Shown here one piece after another: positions 41,702 through 55,111 of a stretch of DNA of 64,000 nt. The stretch comes from Lepidonotus clava. Taxonomy: Eukaryota; Annelida; Polychaeta; Phyllodocida; Polynoidae. Each line of letters begins with the position of its first letter. Positions within the stretch are counted from its first letter, which is position 1. The stretch is taken from the NCBI GenBank assembly GCA_936440205.1, contig OW387146.1:26784458-26848457 (forward strand), written 5' to 3'. The notes under the pieces are model-generated. The model saw nothing but the letters and a program-made list of their open reading frames with translations. It had not been told where the DNA came from and searched no databases. The translations under genes were made by a program, and so were the position numbers.

Positions 41702-41890
41702 TAGTTGCGGATCCATGAAGGGGTAAAAGGGGCAATTGCCCCCCCACCCCCGACCCGAGGAAGAAAAGTTTGACTGCTTAAATTGGAAGATCTATGGAAA
41801 TCTGGTAAGTTTTATCTTACTTGTTATAGGGGCTCGATTTTTGTCCCTCCCCTCCTCCCCCTCGAGAGCCCATCTCTGGATCCACCAATT
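41702..41890. mobile_element. MITE with GGATCC-containing ends
   Basis: Left end AGTTGCGGATCCATGA, right end CTCTGGATCCACCAAT inverted, with C-rich and G-rich tracts inside. Same family as 29031-29178 and 55445-55628. Confidence 0.45.
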
Positions 41891-43274
41891 GGAGGGAATA
41901 TACCGCGAGATTCGTCACTTGGAAATGACTGAAACGTGACTATACCTTTTTTCCAGAGGGATTAGAAACATATAGTTTTGAATTATAACACAGATTGCTT
42001 GTTACATTTCCAGAACCTTGCCAGAAATATTACAGAGAGGATATGGCAAGGGAAGTACAAAATGTGTGTGCTATATAATGGCGGATCAAGGAAAGGGGGC
42101 AGAAGCCAAAGGGCCAACCCCCTGTAACTCTACAGTGAACGTACGCTGCATGTCTTCCTAAAACAACCTGACGTTTATTTCTTCTTTCTATATTTTACCG
42201 CGCACTAAATGCTCAGCTAATTACCTGGTCTTCCACAATGTTAACTTTCATGTACTGCTAAGACCAGAGCATTGTATTCCTCTAGTAGCCCCCTGCTCTT
42301 ATGAATACAAATAGGAATCTGGATTGTGTTTGTGCACAGGGGATACAATCCTAGAGGTACCCACTACCGTTCAGGGCGCACCTGGGAGGTGTATTAAGAA
42401 CTATAAAAAATCCTATTTAAATGCTAATCTAGGTATTTGGACACTCAAGAGAGTACAATGCACACACTTTTTCTTTTAAAGAAGTAGCCTATTATTACCT
42501 AAAATGACCCAAGCTGCTCAAGTGCCCATATTTTATCAGCTATAACTATTCTCACAAATGTCTGAACATTTGTGTAATTGTCTATACTTGTTACATACTA
42601 AGTTTGGGGAAAGGTTGTATTTTTGTAGTTTGATGTTACAAACTCATTTTCCCAAAGAAACCAAAATTGTTTTCATTTTCAGGCTGTAAGGTTGAACTAT
42701 AGAGAGTTAATTATCCGTTTATATTAGGTGTATTAATTATGGATAATAGCTAGCTCCTAAAGCAGTCTCCTCCTTGTTCAACTGCTGTCGTCCAATACAT
42801 AATCATAGTTCCACATCATGTAAGAGGTAAAACTCATGTGAAAGGATGTTCTTTATTTATCAATCTCCTGTGTATTATTGTTCCATGACAAGATCTCAAT
42901 TGACAATGATCAGCTCCAAGAATGAAATCCCCTCAAACACACTCAGTCAACGCTCCCACCTTTCTACACAGTCTTTCTGCTTCTATTCCAAATCCAGGAC
43001 TCAGCTTCTAAGACTCAACCTTTCCAGGATGGTTACTCACAACAACGTTCAGCTAACTCTGTCTGAGCTCGAACAGTGTGCGCCCCTTTAGTATGATACA
43101 TCACACATAGACTCCTCCTCTAACCCCCTAACTTTGACAGAGAGTTATGGCTAAAGCGTGTACTGTTCTAAACCTAATGCTGCTAAGCCTACACGAGCAT
43201 GGACTGGCCATCCGCGTCAGTACAAGGTCTTTTAACAAACAGTAAAAGATGGACTTAATCAATTACCTCTTTCC
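41891..43274. other. Host DNA, no gene seen
   Basis: AT-rich sequence. A solo GGCGGATC end of the MITE family occurs near 42078. An 81-codon frame at 42846 looks random. Confidence 0.4.
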
Positions 43275-43346
43275 GAAACCAGGCGAGGACCAGAAATGGC
43301 CTTTGATTTACAAGTGTTATACCACTGAGCTAAATCTACTCCTACT
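43275..43346 (-). repeat. tRNA-like sequence (SINE head or tRNA pseudogene)
   Basis: On the minus strand TTTAGCTCAGTGGTATAAC carries an exact A-box (TAGCTCAGTGG at 43332-43322), followed by an anticodon-arm-like ACTTGTAAATC (Thr-like) and a degraded B-box region near 43290. Length is close to a tRNA, but the acceptor and T arms do not pair well, so it is not a working tRNA gene. A GGCAGATCCAGGATT MITE-like end lies just upstream. Confidence 0.4.
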
Positions 43347-43429
43347 TCCCGTTGGAATCCTGGATCTGCCATTGATATCAAACAATAGGTAACACTAATT
43401 CACTCACACCCAAAAGTATTGTTCCAGCC

Positions 43430-43620
43430 CCTCAGAGCTTACATTCCGGGTCCCGGCCCCTCGGTAAGCTGCTCAACTAATGAGAATTGATCTGCTGCTG
43501 GTTATCGGCGCCCGGGGACCAGCACCTGGTCGCCAATCACACCCATTATCGCCCACCCGGAGCAGGAAGTCAGGGCCACTGACTCCCACTCCAGGGGGCT
43601 TCCGGATGAAACCCTTTTGA
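43430..43620. promoter_or_regulatory. GC-rich island
   Basis: Contains GTTATCGGCGCC, ATTATCGCCCACC, a CCAAT box (CGCCAATCACA) and an AGGAAGT ETS-like site. It shares the TATCGCC word with the island at 39.9 kb. Function unknown. Confidence 0.25.
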
Positions 43621-44091
43621 ACTGAACTCCATATTGATGTGCTAAATCTCATTTTTGTTATCTGTTCGGGGTATGTGGCTAAATAACTGTGTGAGTGGTG
43701 TTGACAATAAATGAGGTGTTAATCTGGTGGAATCTCTGTGTTATTTTGCCTGCTGTTTAGGTAGAGAGCGGAGGAGGAAAGAATGTTGTAGGATACAAGC
43801 CTGAAGAGTTCTGCTTGGTTTGTTTACTCCATATCTCTGCCACAAAGGGGAAGTCTCAAAGGATGCTTAACTTTGCTTGTTTACCTAAAGAGTTTAGGTG
43901 ATTAAGTATAATGTTTTTGTTAGCCAAGTTGGTCACACCTTAAAAAGGTTACTTACAATTCTTCTAGCCTAGTGTTCAGTTTAACATCTGAGATATAGCA
44001 TCGACTGAACTATGAATTCCATAATCCAAAATCTAACTAAGCAGTTGCCTCTATGTGTCTGATCGTATTGACCAACAAAAGCAATAGACAA

Positions 44092-44128
<37 letters not shown>

Positions 44129-46525
44129 TCAGAATGGCAACCATCCATGACAACTGAAAGTGCGCAAGATATGATTACATAAAGATAACCAAAACCGAAG
44201 TTTATGGCAAAAACCAAAGTTTATGGCAAACATTTGATTAATTTGCCGCAAAAACAATTCGCTCCGCAGCACGCTTGGCTAGGAAGGTGCACTCCCAGAC
44301 GAACCCTGTGTTTATTCCCATTTGCACTCCATTTTCCTCCCAGCTCTCTAGGCCTCCATTATATAGAGCTGAGAGGACTCCACCATAGAGCAAACACAAA
44401 GGAAGAGACCCCAAATGGTGCATCTCTCGCCTCTCTAGCCCCATTGGCTCCCTTTGCCCACTTACCAATGCCATCTTCCCACCTCTGAATCGCGCTCTCC
44501 CACCCCTGCCGAAATGGATCGCTAGGGACCCTCAGCCAATCACAGGCGAGCTTCCATTCAGCATAGGAGCAGTGAAATGGTGGTCAAATAAGGAGAGTGT
44601 GAGGATGTGTGATTGGCTGAGTGGGATGAGAGGGTACGGTAGTGACAGTTGTGAGGGCGCGGGCAAATGGGATGGATCAGAAAGGGAGAAAGTCTGAGAT
44701 GGGAGAGAAAGACACACACCCATGGGTCCAAGAAAAGTACATAGATCTGCAGAATGGAACTTGACTGATGACTCATATCTGAAGATCTATCTTCATCTAT
44801 ACACACTAGATACACACTAGCCGATTTTGTCCAGAGTCAGTTGATTATTGGTGCTACAATCGGCCGACTCTACTCTAAGAGTCGGCCGATTTTAGTGCCG
44901 ATCCAGATCAAACATGCACATTTCAATATACCATACTAACAGGTGATCATAAGAGTTGGCCGATTCTCCTAGTTGCCCGTTGCCCAGTGTCGGTAAAATC
45001 GCCTAGTGGGTATGCCGCTTTAGCATTAATTACAAAACCTATTCAAAAAAAATATAAAGAGGTATTCAATATGTACTTTTCGCTGAAAACACTGTATGAA
45101 AATACCTGATGATATGCGATGTTTGGGCAGTGCAATATAGTTTGATATCTTGTACTTACATGGATAAATTTTTCAACATTAATGGTCTTCATCAGCACAG
45201 GGCCAGCAGGTGCATAAGTACAGTAGTGCCGGAGAGGGAGATAGGGGTGACATTCAAGTTCTAGAGATGTTGCACAGAATTTGATCTGTTATCACATTTT
45301 GAATAGAAACACCAGAATAGTTACAACTGGGATTATTTTGTAGGTGCATTTTAAAATAGACCAGATAGACAGGTTCTGAAGGCATTTTTTTCATGATCAG
45401 ATCTAGACAATGTATTTCCAGAATGTCTGTCCCGCATTGGCTGAGATGTCTGCCAATAAAAACTACAAAGGAAGGTAAATAGAACTAAACCAATTCTGCA
45501 GATGAAAGAGTTAATCTGCTGTTCGACGTGTTACAATCTTTGTTAATCGATCATTGGTAGTAACAAAAGAATGATATCTTATTATGAGAACACCTAGCGG
45601 GGAGTCATATTTTAAATGATAACACCTTATCACCTTATTACAATTTTTATTTTATTTGCCCTTGAATTGTGAGTATTTTTTTTTGATGCGGGAGTAATTT
45701 CCTTGTCTGATCAATCACTGGCCGAGTTGGAGTGTAGGATAAGATTCATCAGCCTCCATTTCCTGATCGTTTTCAGGGGTACTAGTGTCATGTTCATAGT
45801 AAGTGCTTTTGATACGTTGGTAGTATTGACCTTTTTCAATAGCGTGGTGCCCTGACAGCTGTATAGGCCCGAACTTCTCTTTCAGGATATGGAGCTGAAT
45901 CAATTTTGATAATTTTCTGTCGATTTTACCAGTGATATTACTGGCGATCCCGTCATCCATCGCCCGATGCCTAGAACCAACACAATACCCAAGGGGAATC
46001 GCCCGGCAATTGTGCGGGGAATTTGACTGTCGTGCCGTCGCTGGGTGACGGTAAAATCTGCTTTAGAGTGGTAAAACTGCCTAACAATATGATACAAATA
46101 TTGTTTTGAAAGCACTTTGAAAGTAAACTATACAGGGATGAGGGGTGGGGAGGTGAAGGGACTGTTCGCTAGTAATGCTATGATATATACATTGTATTAT
46201 TAGACGTGTATCACTTTGTCACTACATAGTATGATATCTATAAACAACACGGTTATGCAAACCCCATATACCACCTTTCCACTGAGTCTCATACCAGCAC
46301 TGTCCACCCTACCACCTCTCCCACATCAGGCTCAGATGACCTCTCGACCCCTAAGGAAGCCCCTGTTGGCCGATACAGGAACCTCTCATTGGTGGCTGGT
46401 CGGCCATGCTGCTGACACGAGACAGGGCCTAATGAGATGTATACAGTGACCTCGTGAACGGCCTCATGTCACAGCGACATCGGGGACGGAGATGCGGACC
46501 TTATTGGATCAACGTTATCTGCCTC
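43621..46525. other. Host DNA with a TA microsatellite and a hairpin
   Basis: Holds (TA)n at about 44096-44124 and a perfect hairpin at 44858-44891. Short frames at 44204-44488 and elsewhere are not convincing. Confidence 0.4.
44858..44891. repeat. Perfect 14-bp stem hairpin
   Basis: AATCGGCCGACTCT and its exact inverse AGAGTCGGCCGATT around a six-base loop ACTCTA. Two further GCCGATT words lie nearby (44820 and 44955), so this may be part of a decayed repeat. Confidence 0.6.
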
Positions 46526-47752
46526 AGGAGCAGGGAAGGTGGGGGGGAGGGGAAGTATAGAGGGGGGTTATGGAGGGGAGGTATAAAGAGATGAGGGGTG
46601 AGGAGGGGAGGTATAGAGGGGGGAGGGGTATGGAGGGGAGGTATAGAGAGATGAGGGGTGAGGAGGGGAGGTATAGAGGGAAGAGGGGTAGGGAGGGGAG
46701 GTAGAGATAGAGGAGGGGTATGGAGCAGGGAAGGTGGGAGGGGAAGTATAGAGGGGGGAGGGGTATGGAGGGGGGAGGTATAGAAAGATGAGGGGTAGGG
46801 ACGCCGAGAGGTAGAGATGGGGGAGGGGTACAGGCAGGGAAGGTGGGAAGGGGAGGTAGAGATGGGGGAGGGGTACAGGCAGGGAAGGTGGGAAGGGGAG
46901 GTAGAGATGGGGAAGGGGTAGGGATGAGAGGCATAGACGGAGGTGGGATAGGGAGGGGAGGTTTAGAGGGATAAGGGGTAAGGAGGGGAGGTAGAGATGG
47001 AGGAGGGGTACGGAGGGGTGTATAGAGGGATGAAGGGTAGAAAGGGGAGTTATAGAGGGAGGAGGGGTAGAAAGGGGATGTATAGATGGAGGAGGGGCAG
47101 GTAGGGGATGTATAGAGGGAAGAGGGGTAGGGGGCAGGGAGGGGAGGTATAAAGGGTTGAGGGGTAAGGAGGGGAGGTATAGAGGGAAGAGGGGCAGGGA
47201 GGGGAGGTATAAAGGGAAGAGGGGTAAGGAGAGGAGTTATAGAAGGATGTGTCGCAGGCAGGGGAAGTATAGAGGGATAGGGAAGGGAGGAGGGGCAGGG
47301 AGGGGAGGTATAGAGGGATGAGGGGTAGGGAGGGGAAGGTATAGAGGGATGAACGGTAGGGAGGGGAGGTATAGAGGGAAGAAGGGTAGGGAGGGGAAGG
47401 TATAGAGGGATGAACGTTAGGGAGGGGAGGTATAGAGGGAAGAGGGGTAGCGAGGGGAGGTATAGAGGGATGAGGGGTAGGGAGGGGAAAGTATAGAGGG
47501 ATGAACGGTAGGGAGGGGAGGTGTAGAGGGTTGAACGGTGGGGAGGGGAGTTATAGAGGGAGGAGGGGCAGAGAGAGGACATATAGAGGGAGAAGGGGCA
47601 GGTAAGGGACTTATAGAGGGAGGAGGGGTAGAGAGGGGATGTATAGAGGGAGGAGGGGAGGGAGGGGAGGTATAGAGGGATGAACGGTAGAGAGGGGAGT
47701 TATAGAGGGAGGAGGGGCAGAGAGGGGACATGTAGGGGGAGGAGGGGCAGGT
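46526..47752. repeat. Polypurine minisatellite, block 1
   Basis: About 1.2 kb of G/A-rich units near 27-30 bp built on GGGAGGGGAGGTATAGAGGG and ATGAGGGGTA. Long frames on the complementary strand (Ser/Pro/Leu/Tyr repeats) are products of the repeat. Many GGGG runs make G-quadruplex or triplex structure possible. Confidence 0.85.
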
Positions 47753-48289
47753 AGATCATTGCAACAAATTGCGATCAAAAACATTAAGTTGCCCTAACAT
47801 TTTTCAAAGAAATCCTCATAATTATTACATTTCTTGATCAATTTCAATCATCTTGGTATCATTCTAAAGCTAGGAATATGTAGGATATGAATCTGGATGA
47901 AATGTATTCCAACTGAACATTCCAAATGATTTGGAATGTTTGGAACGCCCTCCAAAATTTGCTGAAATTTAGGATTTTTCTTGACTTCCATGAACTTAAT
48001 TCCAAATAGAATTTTCAATATACATTTTATTTCAATTCTCTCAACAGGGTGTTTAGAGAATTAAATTTGGAATCTACTGATACGTCATTCACTTATATGC
48101 AAGCATTATTCAGCAAATGAACATAGTCACAAGGCTGAGGTGAAATTAAGAAATATCACCATTTTGCACAGATTTTTCCAATAAGCCATCTGGGTGCTGA
48201 GCAGCAATTTGAATTCTATTACAGAATGTTTGCTTATTTCTTGCCTATTTTTGTTGTATCTTTCTATATTATTATCTAATATAGTGGAC
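47753..48289. other. AT-rich spacer between polypurine blocks
   Basis: About 540 bp of ordinary AT-rich DNA with no gene seen. Confidence 0.5.
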
Positions 48290-48745
48290 ATATAGAGTGG
48301 GGAGGGGTAGAGAGGGGACGTATATAGGGAGGAGAGTAGGGAGGGGAGGTATAGAGGGATGAACAGTGGGGAGGGGAGCTATAGAGGGAGGAGGGGCAGA
48401 GAGGGGCCGTATAGAGGGATTAGGGGTAAGGAGGGGAGGTATAGATGGACGAGGGGCAGGGAAGGGAAGGGAGAGGAGGTATAGAGGGATGAGGGGTAGG
48501 GAGGGGTAGGGAGGGGATGTATAGAGGGATGAGGGGTAAGGAGGGGTAGGGAGGGGATGTATAGAGGGATGAGGGGTAAGGAGGGGATGTATAGAGGGAA
48601 GAGGGGTGGGAGGGGTAGGGAGGGGAGGTATAGAGGGATGCGGAACAGGAAGGCGAGGTATAAAGGGAAGGAGAAGGGAGAAAATTTGGGGAGGTGACGT
48701 GCAGGGGTATGACATGCTGTGAAAGAAGGAGGAGTAGGGAGGAGA
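48290..48745. repeat. Polypurine minisatellite, block 2
   Basis: About 450 bp of the same units as 46526-47752, in the same direction, decaying at the right end. Confidence 0.8.
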
Positions 48746-48951
48746 CGTGTAGACGTGGCAGGTCCAGAGTCCATAAGGGACGAAAGGGGTGGTTACACTT
48801 AAAATATTCATGAAAATTCTGGAATAAAGCCTGTTTTCAACAAACCAGAAGTACTTGCTGCCAATATTAAACATCTCCATACTAATCTTCCATATCAGTA
48901 CCATCAACTTTCGGGACACTTTACAGTCTCGAAAATGTCCTGAAAGTGTTA

Positions 48952-49341
48952 AGGCGGATCTCCACGTGGCGACCAAACCACAGTGATTAGTACATTTCAC
49001 CAGCGACCAAGGAGGAAATATTGCTTTCCAGGCAACTAACTAGTTGCCGGGCTACTAAAAAACTAATCTCCAACGCTCCCAGACGCTCTTGCCATAAATC
49101 CGTTGGCATCTAGAGGTTGAATCAATCCCCGAACCCGGCATCTATCAACCTCTCCGGCAACAAGCTGCACTAATTGTTGGCGACTAGTGAAAAATATTAA
49201 ACATGTCAAATACTTTGCGAGTCTAGTTGCCAGACATCAAAAGCGCCCCTGTATGGTAAGTCCCCGGGCAACTAGACTACCAATTATCACGTTTCTCGCC
49301 ATCCTACTTTTGCACACTAATTGCCCTGTGGGGACCGGGCT
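48952..49341. mobile_element. 390-bp MITE flanked by TTA
   Basis: Left end AGGCGGATCTCCACGTGGC and right end GCCCTGTGGGGACCGGGCT are imperfect inverted copies, with TTA directly outside each (48949-48951, 49342-49344). A 3-bp TTA duplication fits PIF/Harbinger-type elements. Inside, GTTGCC and ACTAGT-type words recur. No coding capacity. Confidence 0.45.
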
Positions 49342-51329
49342 TTAGTCACCAATATTTACTTGTAAAATTGACCACCGATATGTAATCAACAGAAATATTT
49401 TACAAACATGTGGGTAATATTTTCTGCTGATGCTCACTATATAAAATCGCCATTCGTGATATTGCATCAGCTGTAAATCGACAGTGCACTTTCGGTATGT
49501 GGGAAAACGGCCTTAACTTGTAGTATTATATGATCAAGATTGTGAAAATAGCCATGGCCTAAAACGACAGGGTCATGTTAACCTATTCTGTCCAGAGCTT
49601 CTCTAAATTTGACTGCTTCCTTTTCATCTTTGTCCAGCAGACCAATTACCCTGTTCCCACTCCACCTCCCCTCATAGCCCTCTGTAACGGAGGACGAGAA
49701 CCTAACAATGGATGAGGGAGGTCACCAGACCTAGGCCTCAGCACAATGTAAAGAAGTGAACATCCTCCTTGAAAAGACATAACTGTGGCCTTGACTTAAA
49801 AAGATTCTGTGAAGTAGAAATGTCCTCCATGTCCGGCGCTTTGTTCCAATGTGACCCCTGGGTGGGTAGGTTCAGGGGTTACAATTAGAAGTCCGTTATG
49901 TATGTGGTTGTGTCCTTTGTGGGGAACTTCTGATAGAAGCACAGTCGTAGTGGGATGGGTTTTTAACTTTGTGCAGTTTTACTCATCTTTTATATTCTTT
50001 TTTTGTTCAATAGAATTTTATGTATCTAAGAGACAGAGTACCACATAAATCTTTGAAAGAAAAGACAACGTTTTCCCCATGTTCTACATACATTATCTTT
50101 TCTCTTTTTCATGCGGTAAACCGTCTCCAAAACGCTGGTCAGGATGTGTTGATTGATTTCAGTAAATGGGAAGGAAAGTAGTCTGAAGCACAATGGTGGA
50201 TACATAAGCTTCTTAATGGATCATGCTTTATGAATTCCACCCAAAATATATGTGTAAGCGTACAGAATTGCTGAAGCTATATCTGCTTTAACTTTTCTGT
50301 CGTGGCTTAGGAGGAAGCTTTATATTTATATTTTCAATTACCTTGATTTTATATGCTGGGTGTACGCCTAGACTTGTTCAAAATCACTTCTCGTGCACAC
50401 ATCCGCCATTCAATTTTTCTAAGACTACCTAACAAAAGAGGCTGACAAGAGTAAAAAAACAACTTTTCTGCATGTGTAATAGAAACCCAAACTTAAAGTA
50501 AGTCAAACTCCCTTTCTGCATCCTGAAGAAATGCCAAGTCAACTTTAGATCTATGACATGTATGTAGAACCCAGGGATGCAGGCGACATTGCCGCCCACG
50601 TGTACAAACAGGGCTTGACAGAGGCCAACAACCCTTAGGAAAGGCCCACTGGAGGAACCTTCAATGTTTCATCAGGGCATGTCCCCACATCCCTTTCCTC
50701 CCTCTCTACTGTATGGATCCCTGTGGACATGCCATGGGTTCTCAAGGCTCACGTGAAAGAATGTTTTTTCTGAAAGATCCGACATTTTATTTGCACTGTA
50801 CTTTAATTTTAATATTTGCATACATCGTAAGTATGGTCGACAAGATTAATAAAAAAAGGAACTTTGGTAAAAAAAATATACATAATCACATCAAACTCGG
50901 GGAAACATGTTCGGACCTGTTGTCTTATCTTTAAATGTTTTGACTTTTTACAGTCTCTGTAAGGATTGAATGAAACAAGAATCATGGAGGAACGGCAATG
51001 AAATATTCCAATTAATCAGGAACTAATAGTGGAGGTTGTATGTTTCACACAACCAAAGTAGTTGAGAATGTAGAAGAATATAATATTATGTTACGTGTAC
51101 TTTAGATGGAAGCTCAACATATTGGATCATATACATCTGCATAATCTGATAATGTTATTCTACGAACAACAATTAAATGTATCCTAACTGCCACTTGTAT
51201 CCTTAATGCTCGTTGCCATTCTGGTTCGAATTTGATTCATTGGTCCATTGCGGGACATAATCTGCTTAATAAAAAAAGGTGTTCCATTTTACCCACATGT
51301 TTGCCTATATCCCCGGCCTTGAAGCATGG
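49342..51329. other. Host DNA, no gene seen
   Basis: AT-rich sequence with short frames only and no delimited repeat. Confidence 0.4.
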
Positions 51330-51730
51330 GGTGGTGATATACGCCGGGAGATAAGCGCCATCTGTGAGTAACGCCCGCCCCCGAGTCAAGTAATAACGCC
51401 GCCTGTGATTTGTCAAAACAAGAAGACATCGGCCAATCACAGGCCGGCATACAAAGTATCTGTAATCCCGATTGAGACGTATCTCCGATGGCGTTATCTC
51501 TCTCTCCTATCTATTTTGGCGGGTAATTCATGGTTTCTCGCATACAAATTGTCGTCTGCTACGGTCGCCGCACTGACACCCAATTCGGCGCGGCGAGCAG
51601 ACGAAATTAGCCCTCCCTTCCCGCGCTCTGACGTGACCCGGCGTCCGATAGTTTGGTTGCTATTTTGGGGCAAAACTACTTACATCCCTTCCAAGCTTCG
51701 TTCCGTGCCCATTGGGAGAGTTGTCTGGGA
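51330..51730. promoter_or_regulatory. GC-rich promoter-like island
   Basis: Contains GAGATAAGCG, an E2F-like TTTTGGCGGG near 51514, CCAATCAC, TGACGTGA, and two inverted copies of the AGCAGACGA(C)AATT word (51560-51547 and 51596-51609). A 113-codon frame across it is probably chance in CpG-rich DNA. No start site could be fixed. Confidence 0.35.
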
Positions 51731-54639
51731 GATACTGATAACATGAAAACGTTTATATCATACCCTAATTTTGGCAAAATTTAGATTTGTTTAATGTCCC
51801 TGAATATTGCAAGTTAACTGTGCCAGAGCGACATGATGTATTTTCAAAACGTCTCAATTGTATAGTGTGATTTACCTTAAAACCCCGATTTATCCAAAAC
51901 TCTTCATGTGTTTATGTTTTCAGCGTCAAACTTGAATCGAAATATTTTCTGTCGTGATTTACTTAATTGAAGTACTAAAACATTTTATCGGGACGAAGCT
52001 TTTTGCTCCATCTTACAGTGTATAGACAGACAAAAACGTGTAAATTGAAAAAAATATATATATGGTAAAATAAAAAGGCCTTAAGTATTCCACCACATGA
52101 CCCCTGACATTATGTACACTGCCCTGACCGCCAGATGGCTCTGACTGACGCAGGTGTCGCCACTCAATAGTCGCCCCCACAGTCAATATTTGCTGAGACA
52201 CCGACCTTAGTTTTTGGTAGAGTGGCAGGATGCGATAAAACTACAGGAAGAGAGAGGTTGAGAAACTACTTATTATGAACTCCACTAAAAGTCTAAAAGT
52301 AAACAGTATAGTTTAATGACTCAAACAGACATTCCTCGTGTGAATGCAAATTATGCATGTAACCACCATCAAATAAATGAAAAACCCATAATTTAATCGT
52401 GCAATAGTGATCACACAGTCATTCATACTTTGGTCGAATAGTTTAACACTCATGTATGGTTAACATAGGATATGCCTACTGGAGAGCTAATCAATTTGGC
52501 TGTTTTGTAATTTAATTATATAATGGCGTAGAGGTCCTCACCCATAACGGCTACCGCGACAATATATTAGCTAATGTTTTAGAACAGATACACATAAGAT
52601 TACGATGCATTTCTATAATACATCTCTTCACAGTAGTTATAATGCTTAGACACAGTGCAGCCCCCCCCCCCCCCACCCCCACCTATCTCAATGTCAGTAA
52701 ACCCTTAATTAGGTTTTATGACCATCACAGGCCCAGTCCATCACGGCATAGCTCTCAACGTTAAGACTCTTAAAGTCATAACTTTAAATCAAATTAATCC
52801 CATGAAGTGGGTGACGTAAAGTAGGTATCTTAGTTAATAGGGCTGATACGAGATTGTTTACGGCCCTGCTTACCTCTCGGGAGGGGTACGTCACTGGATC
52901 TCCTAATTAGAGAGAAATGATAAATAAGAGCGGTTCAGGTTTCACTGAGAGAGATAGTCGTTTCCAGTTATTTTTTTCTTTTTCTTTTTTTTTTCATTTT
53001 TGTGGACAAGATTTCACGCTTCAATTCATCTTTTGGAAATGATATATACCTATCCAGGGTTGTATTATAACAAGTTTTCAGTACGTTCGGATGACGTCAC
53101 AGAGCCGTATTAGAATATCACAGAACATGCCCTTTACTTTAATTTGCTACTTGGATGTGGATGTGTGTTTCTGATAATTATTCAAAATGAATAAAACAGT
53201 AATATCCATTTTCATTAACTCTGTTATCTGTCTTGTCCAGCAGAAAGTGTATATTGGTTTGTGAAACGTTTCAAAAGTATGCGCCTAGGCGCTTAAGTCT
53301 AAATCTAACCACAAATCCACACTTAAGCCAAACCCATCGAACTGAAAACTTTCCTTCTTTGGCTCAAACTACTTCACGTCCAACCTTCGGAATCAAATCT
53401 CGGGTGTATAAAAAAACCATTGCGGAACCTTATGGACAGATTAATTATGGGAAAGGTTATTTCGGCCAGGTCACGTGGGTATCACGTGGGTATCATGTGG
53501 TATCAGGAGGGAAAGGTGCGCGGACCCGATAGGGAGCCTGTGTGACCTATCAGAGATCAGGGGTGGGGATGGGCAGAGATAACTCCACATGGGTTTACCC
53601 ACACATATCCACAAGTAAAGCACCTCATAGAATAAACCTTCAGCTGATCTTATTTCATGAGTTTAGCCTGAAACAAAAACACATGAAATATAAAGAAACA
53701 CGTGCATATCGGTGTCTCTTGACCTACATTGTAACAATGACTGTATTTTAGATGGACAATAGATGTACATGTATTATATTGTCGTTTTCAAATGAAGTTT
53801 AAATTAGAAGTAAGTAAAGTTTTATAGATCAGTGTTTTGTGACCTTCCACATTGGTCAAGAAGCATAGGTCAGGTGAGTACCTGACTAGTAACATCCCCG
53901 AACCCTTCCTCCAGGCGGAGATTTACAACTGCGCTGCACCTTGAAATATCAGGGACTTTGTTGGGATCAGGAAGAGGCAAATATGAGGGGTTTTCTCCCT
54001 GCCTGACCACATCAAAATAACTATAGGACATTTAATCAAATTTCATGATTCCAAACGGATGAACCCATGTCATTTGAAATACAAATATCATATATTTTGA
54101 ATTAAGAGATATAGATAAGGGGCTGCTATAGTATTTTGATTCATATAAATATTATTTTATTTTCCACTTGTCAATTGAATCGTATATATGCCAACGTTAC
54201 TTAACATTTTGTTATATCAAAACTATGTATGTCTTTGATTTAATGGCACAGAACGTAATTTGTTAAGGTTCTCTTGAGCCTATAATCTTTGGATATTTAG
54301 ACAAATACCTTGAATAACGCAAGACGTTTTGAAACTTAATACTTTTGCTTGAATCTGTAGAGCAATTATGAGAAGAAGATTCTAAAGACTTCAATTTGTA
54401 TAACGCCCCATTCTCTTCAACTCATCACCTCTTCCAAAGTTGTTAGCATTGATCAATGTTTTTTCAAGTACCAACATAACAATGGACAGGTTCTCAAATG
54501 TCTAGTGGCAAACAGTTCCTCCTGGCAGAATTCACAATGCTTGTTAGTCAAAAGTCAACCGGCATTGTTCAAGACGTGGGCATGCTGGGAACAAGAACCG
54601 CTGGTTTCCGTGTGCGTGATGTAACCTTAGACGTCTAGC
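51731..54639. other. Host DNA, no gene seen
   Basis: Contains a CTCF-like CCGCCAGATGGCT at 52127-52139, a poly-C tract near 52662, a CRE (GATGACGTCAC) near 53092, and three TCACGTGGGTA-type units in tandem at 53471-53503. None defines a gene. Confidence 0.35.
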
Positions 54640-54930
54640 CATAGAGTGACTGTCACCAGCGAAACTTCTTTCCCGGAAACGCCCCGAGTCCTGACTCTGT
54701 CTCAAAAGCCGTCTGCTCCCTTTCAGATCTCGCACAATACCGTTTGTTCCGCGCCCGCCGCTTTCCCGCCCTTTTTCTGTCCCGTAGCAGACGACATTTT
54801 GTTAAACCCAGCGATCCCTGAACAGATCTGTCATTCCTGTCTCGGACATGGAAGCAGTCACAAGGCACCGGACATGACACCCGTCCGAGCCAGTGCGCAT
54901 GCGTCAATCACAAATGGTGCATGCTCCGAT
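54640..54930 (-). promoter_or_regulatory. CpG-rich promoter-like island with short ORF
   Basis: Has an NRF1-type TGCGCATGCG near 54894, an E2F-like TTTCCCGCC near 54762 and AGCAGACGACATTT at 54786-54799. On the minus strand an ATG with A at -3 inside that last word opens a 24-codon frame beginning MSSATGQKKGGKAAGAEQ. This could be the first exon of a minus-strand gene, but the only donor nearby (ACG|GTATTG) is weak. Confidence 0.35.
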
Positions 54931-55111
54931 CATTGTTTGCGCACTGTGAAAACGTTTTTCTTCTGGTTCACAGCTTTGCTTTGGCAGTGGGGAGGGATCA
55001 AGGGCGGGTCAAGGGCAGGAATCGATGATGAAGGCCATTCATTATGGACAGGGCCATAGTCAAGAAAACAGCAGAAGTAATCCACACAGATTATAAAAGT
55101 GAAAGTCTTAC

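Noticed and set aside
46524-47731. Long minus-strand frames (352 and 104 codons) rich in Ser, Pro, Leu and Tyr
   Set aside because: They are translations of the purine-rich minisatellite; the units have no internal stop on that strand, so length carries no meaning.
48272-49000. 242-codon minus-strand frame
   Set aside because: Most of it is the second purine-rich minisatellite block plus neighbouring random sequence.
51405-51746. 113-codon frame in the 51-kb island
   Set aside because: CpG-rich DNA has few stops; no splice sites or domain support it.
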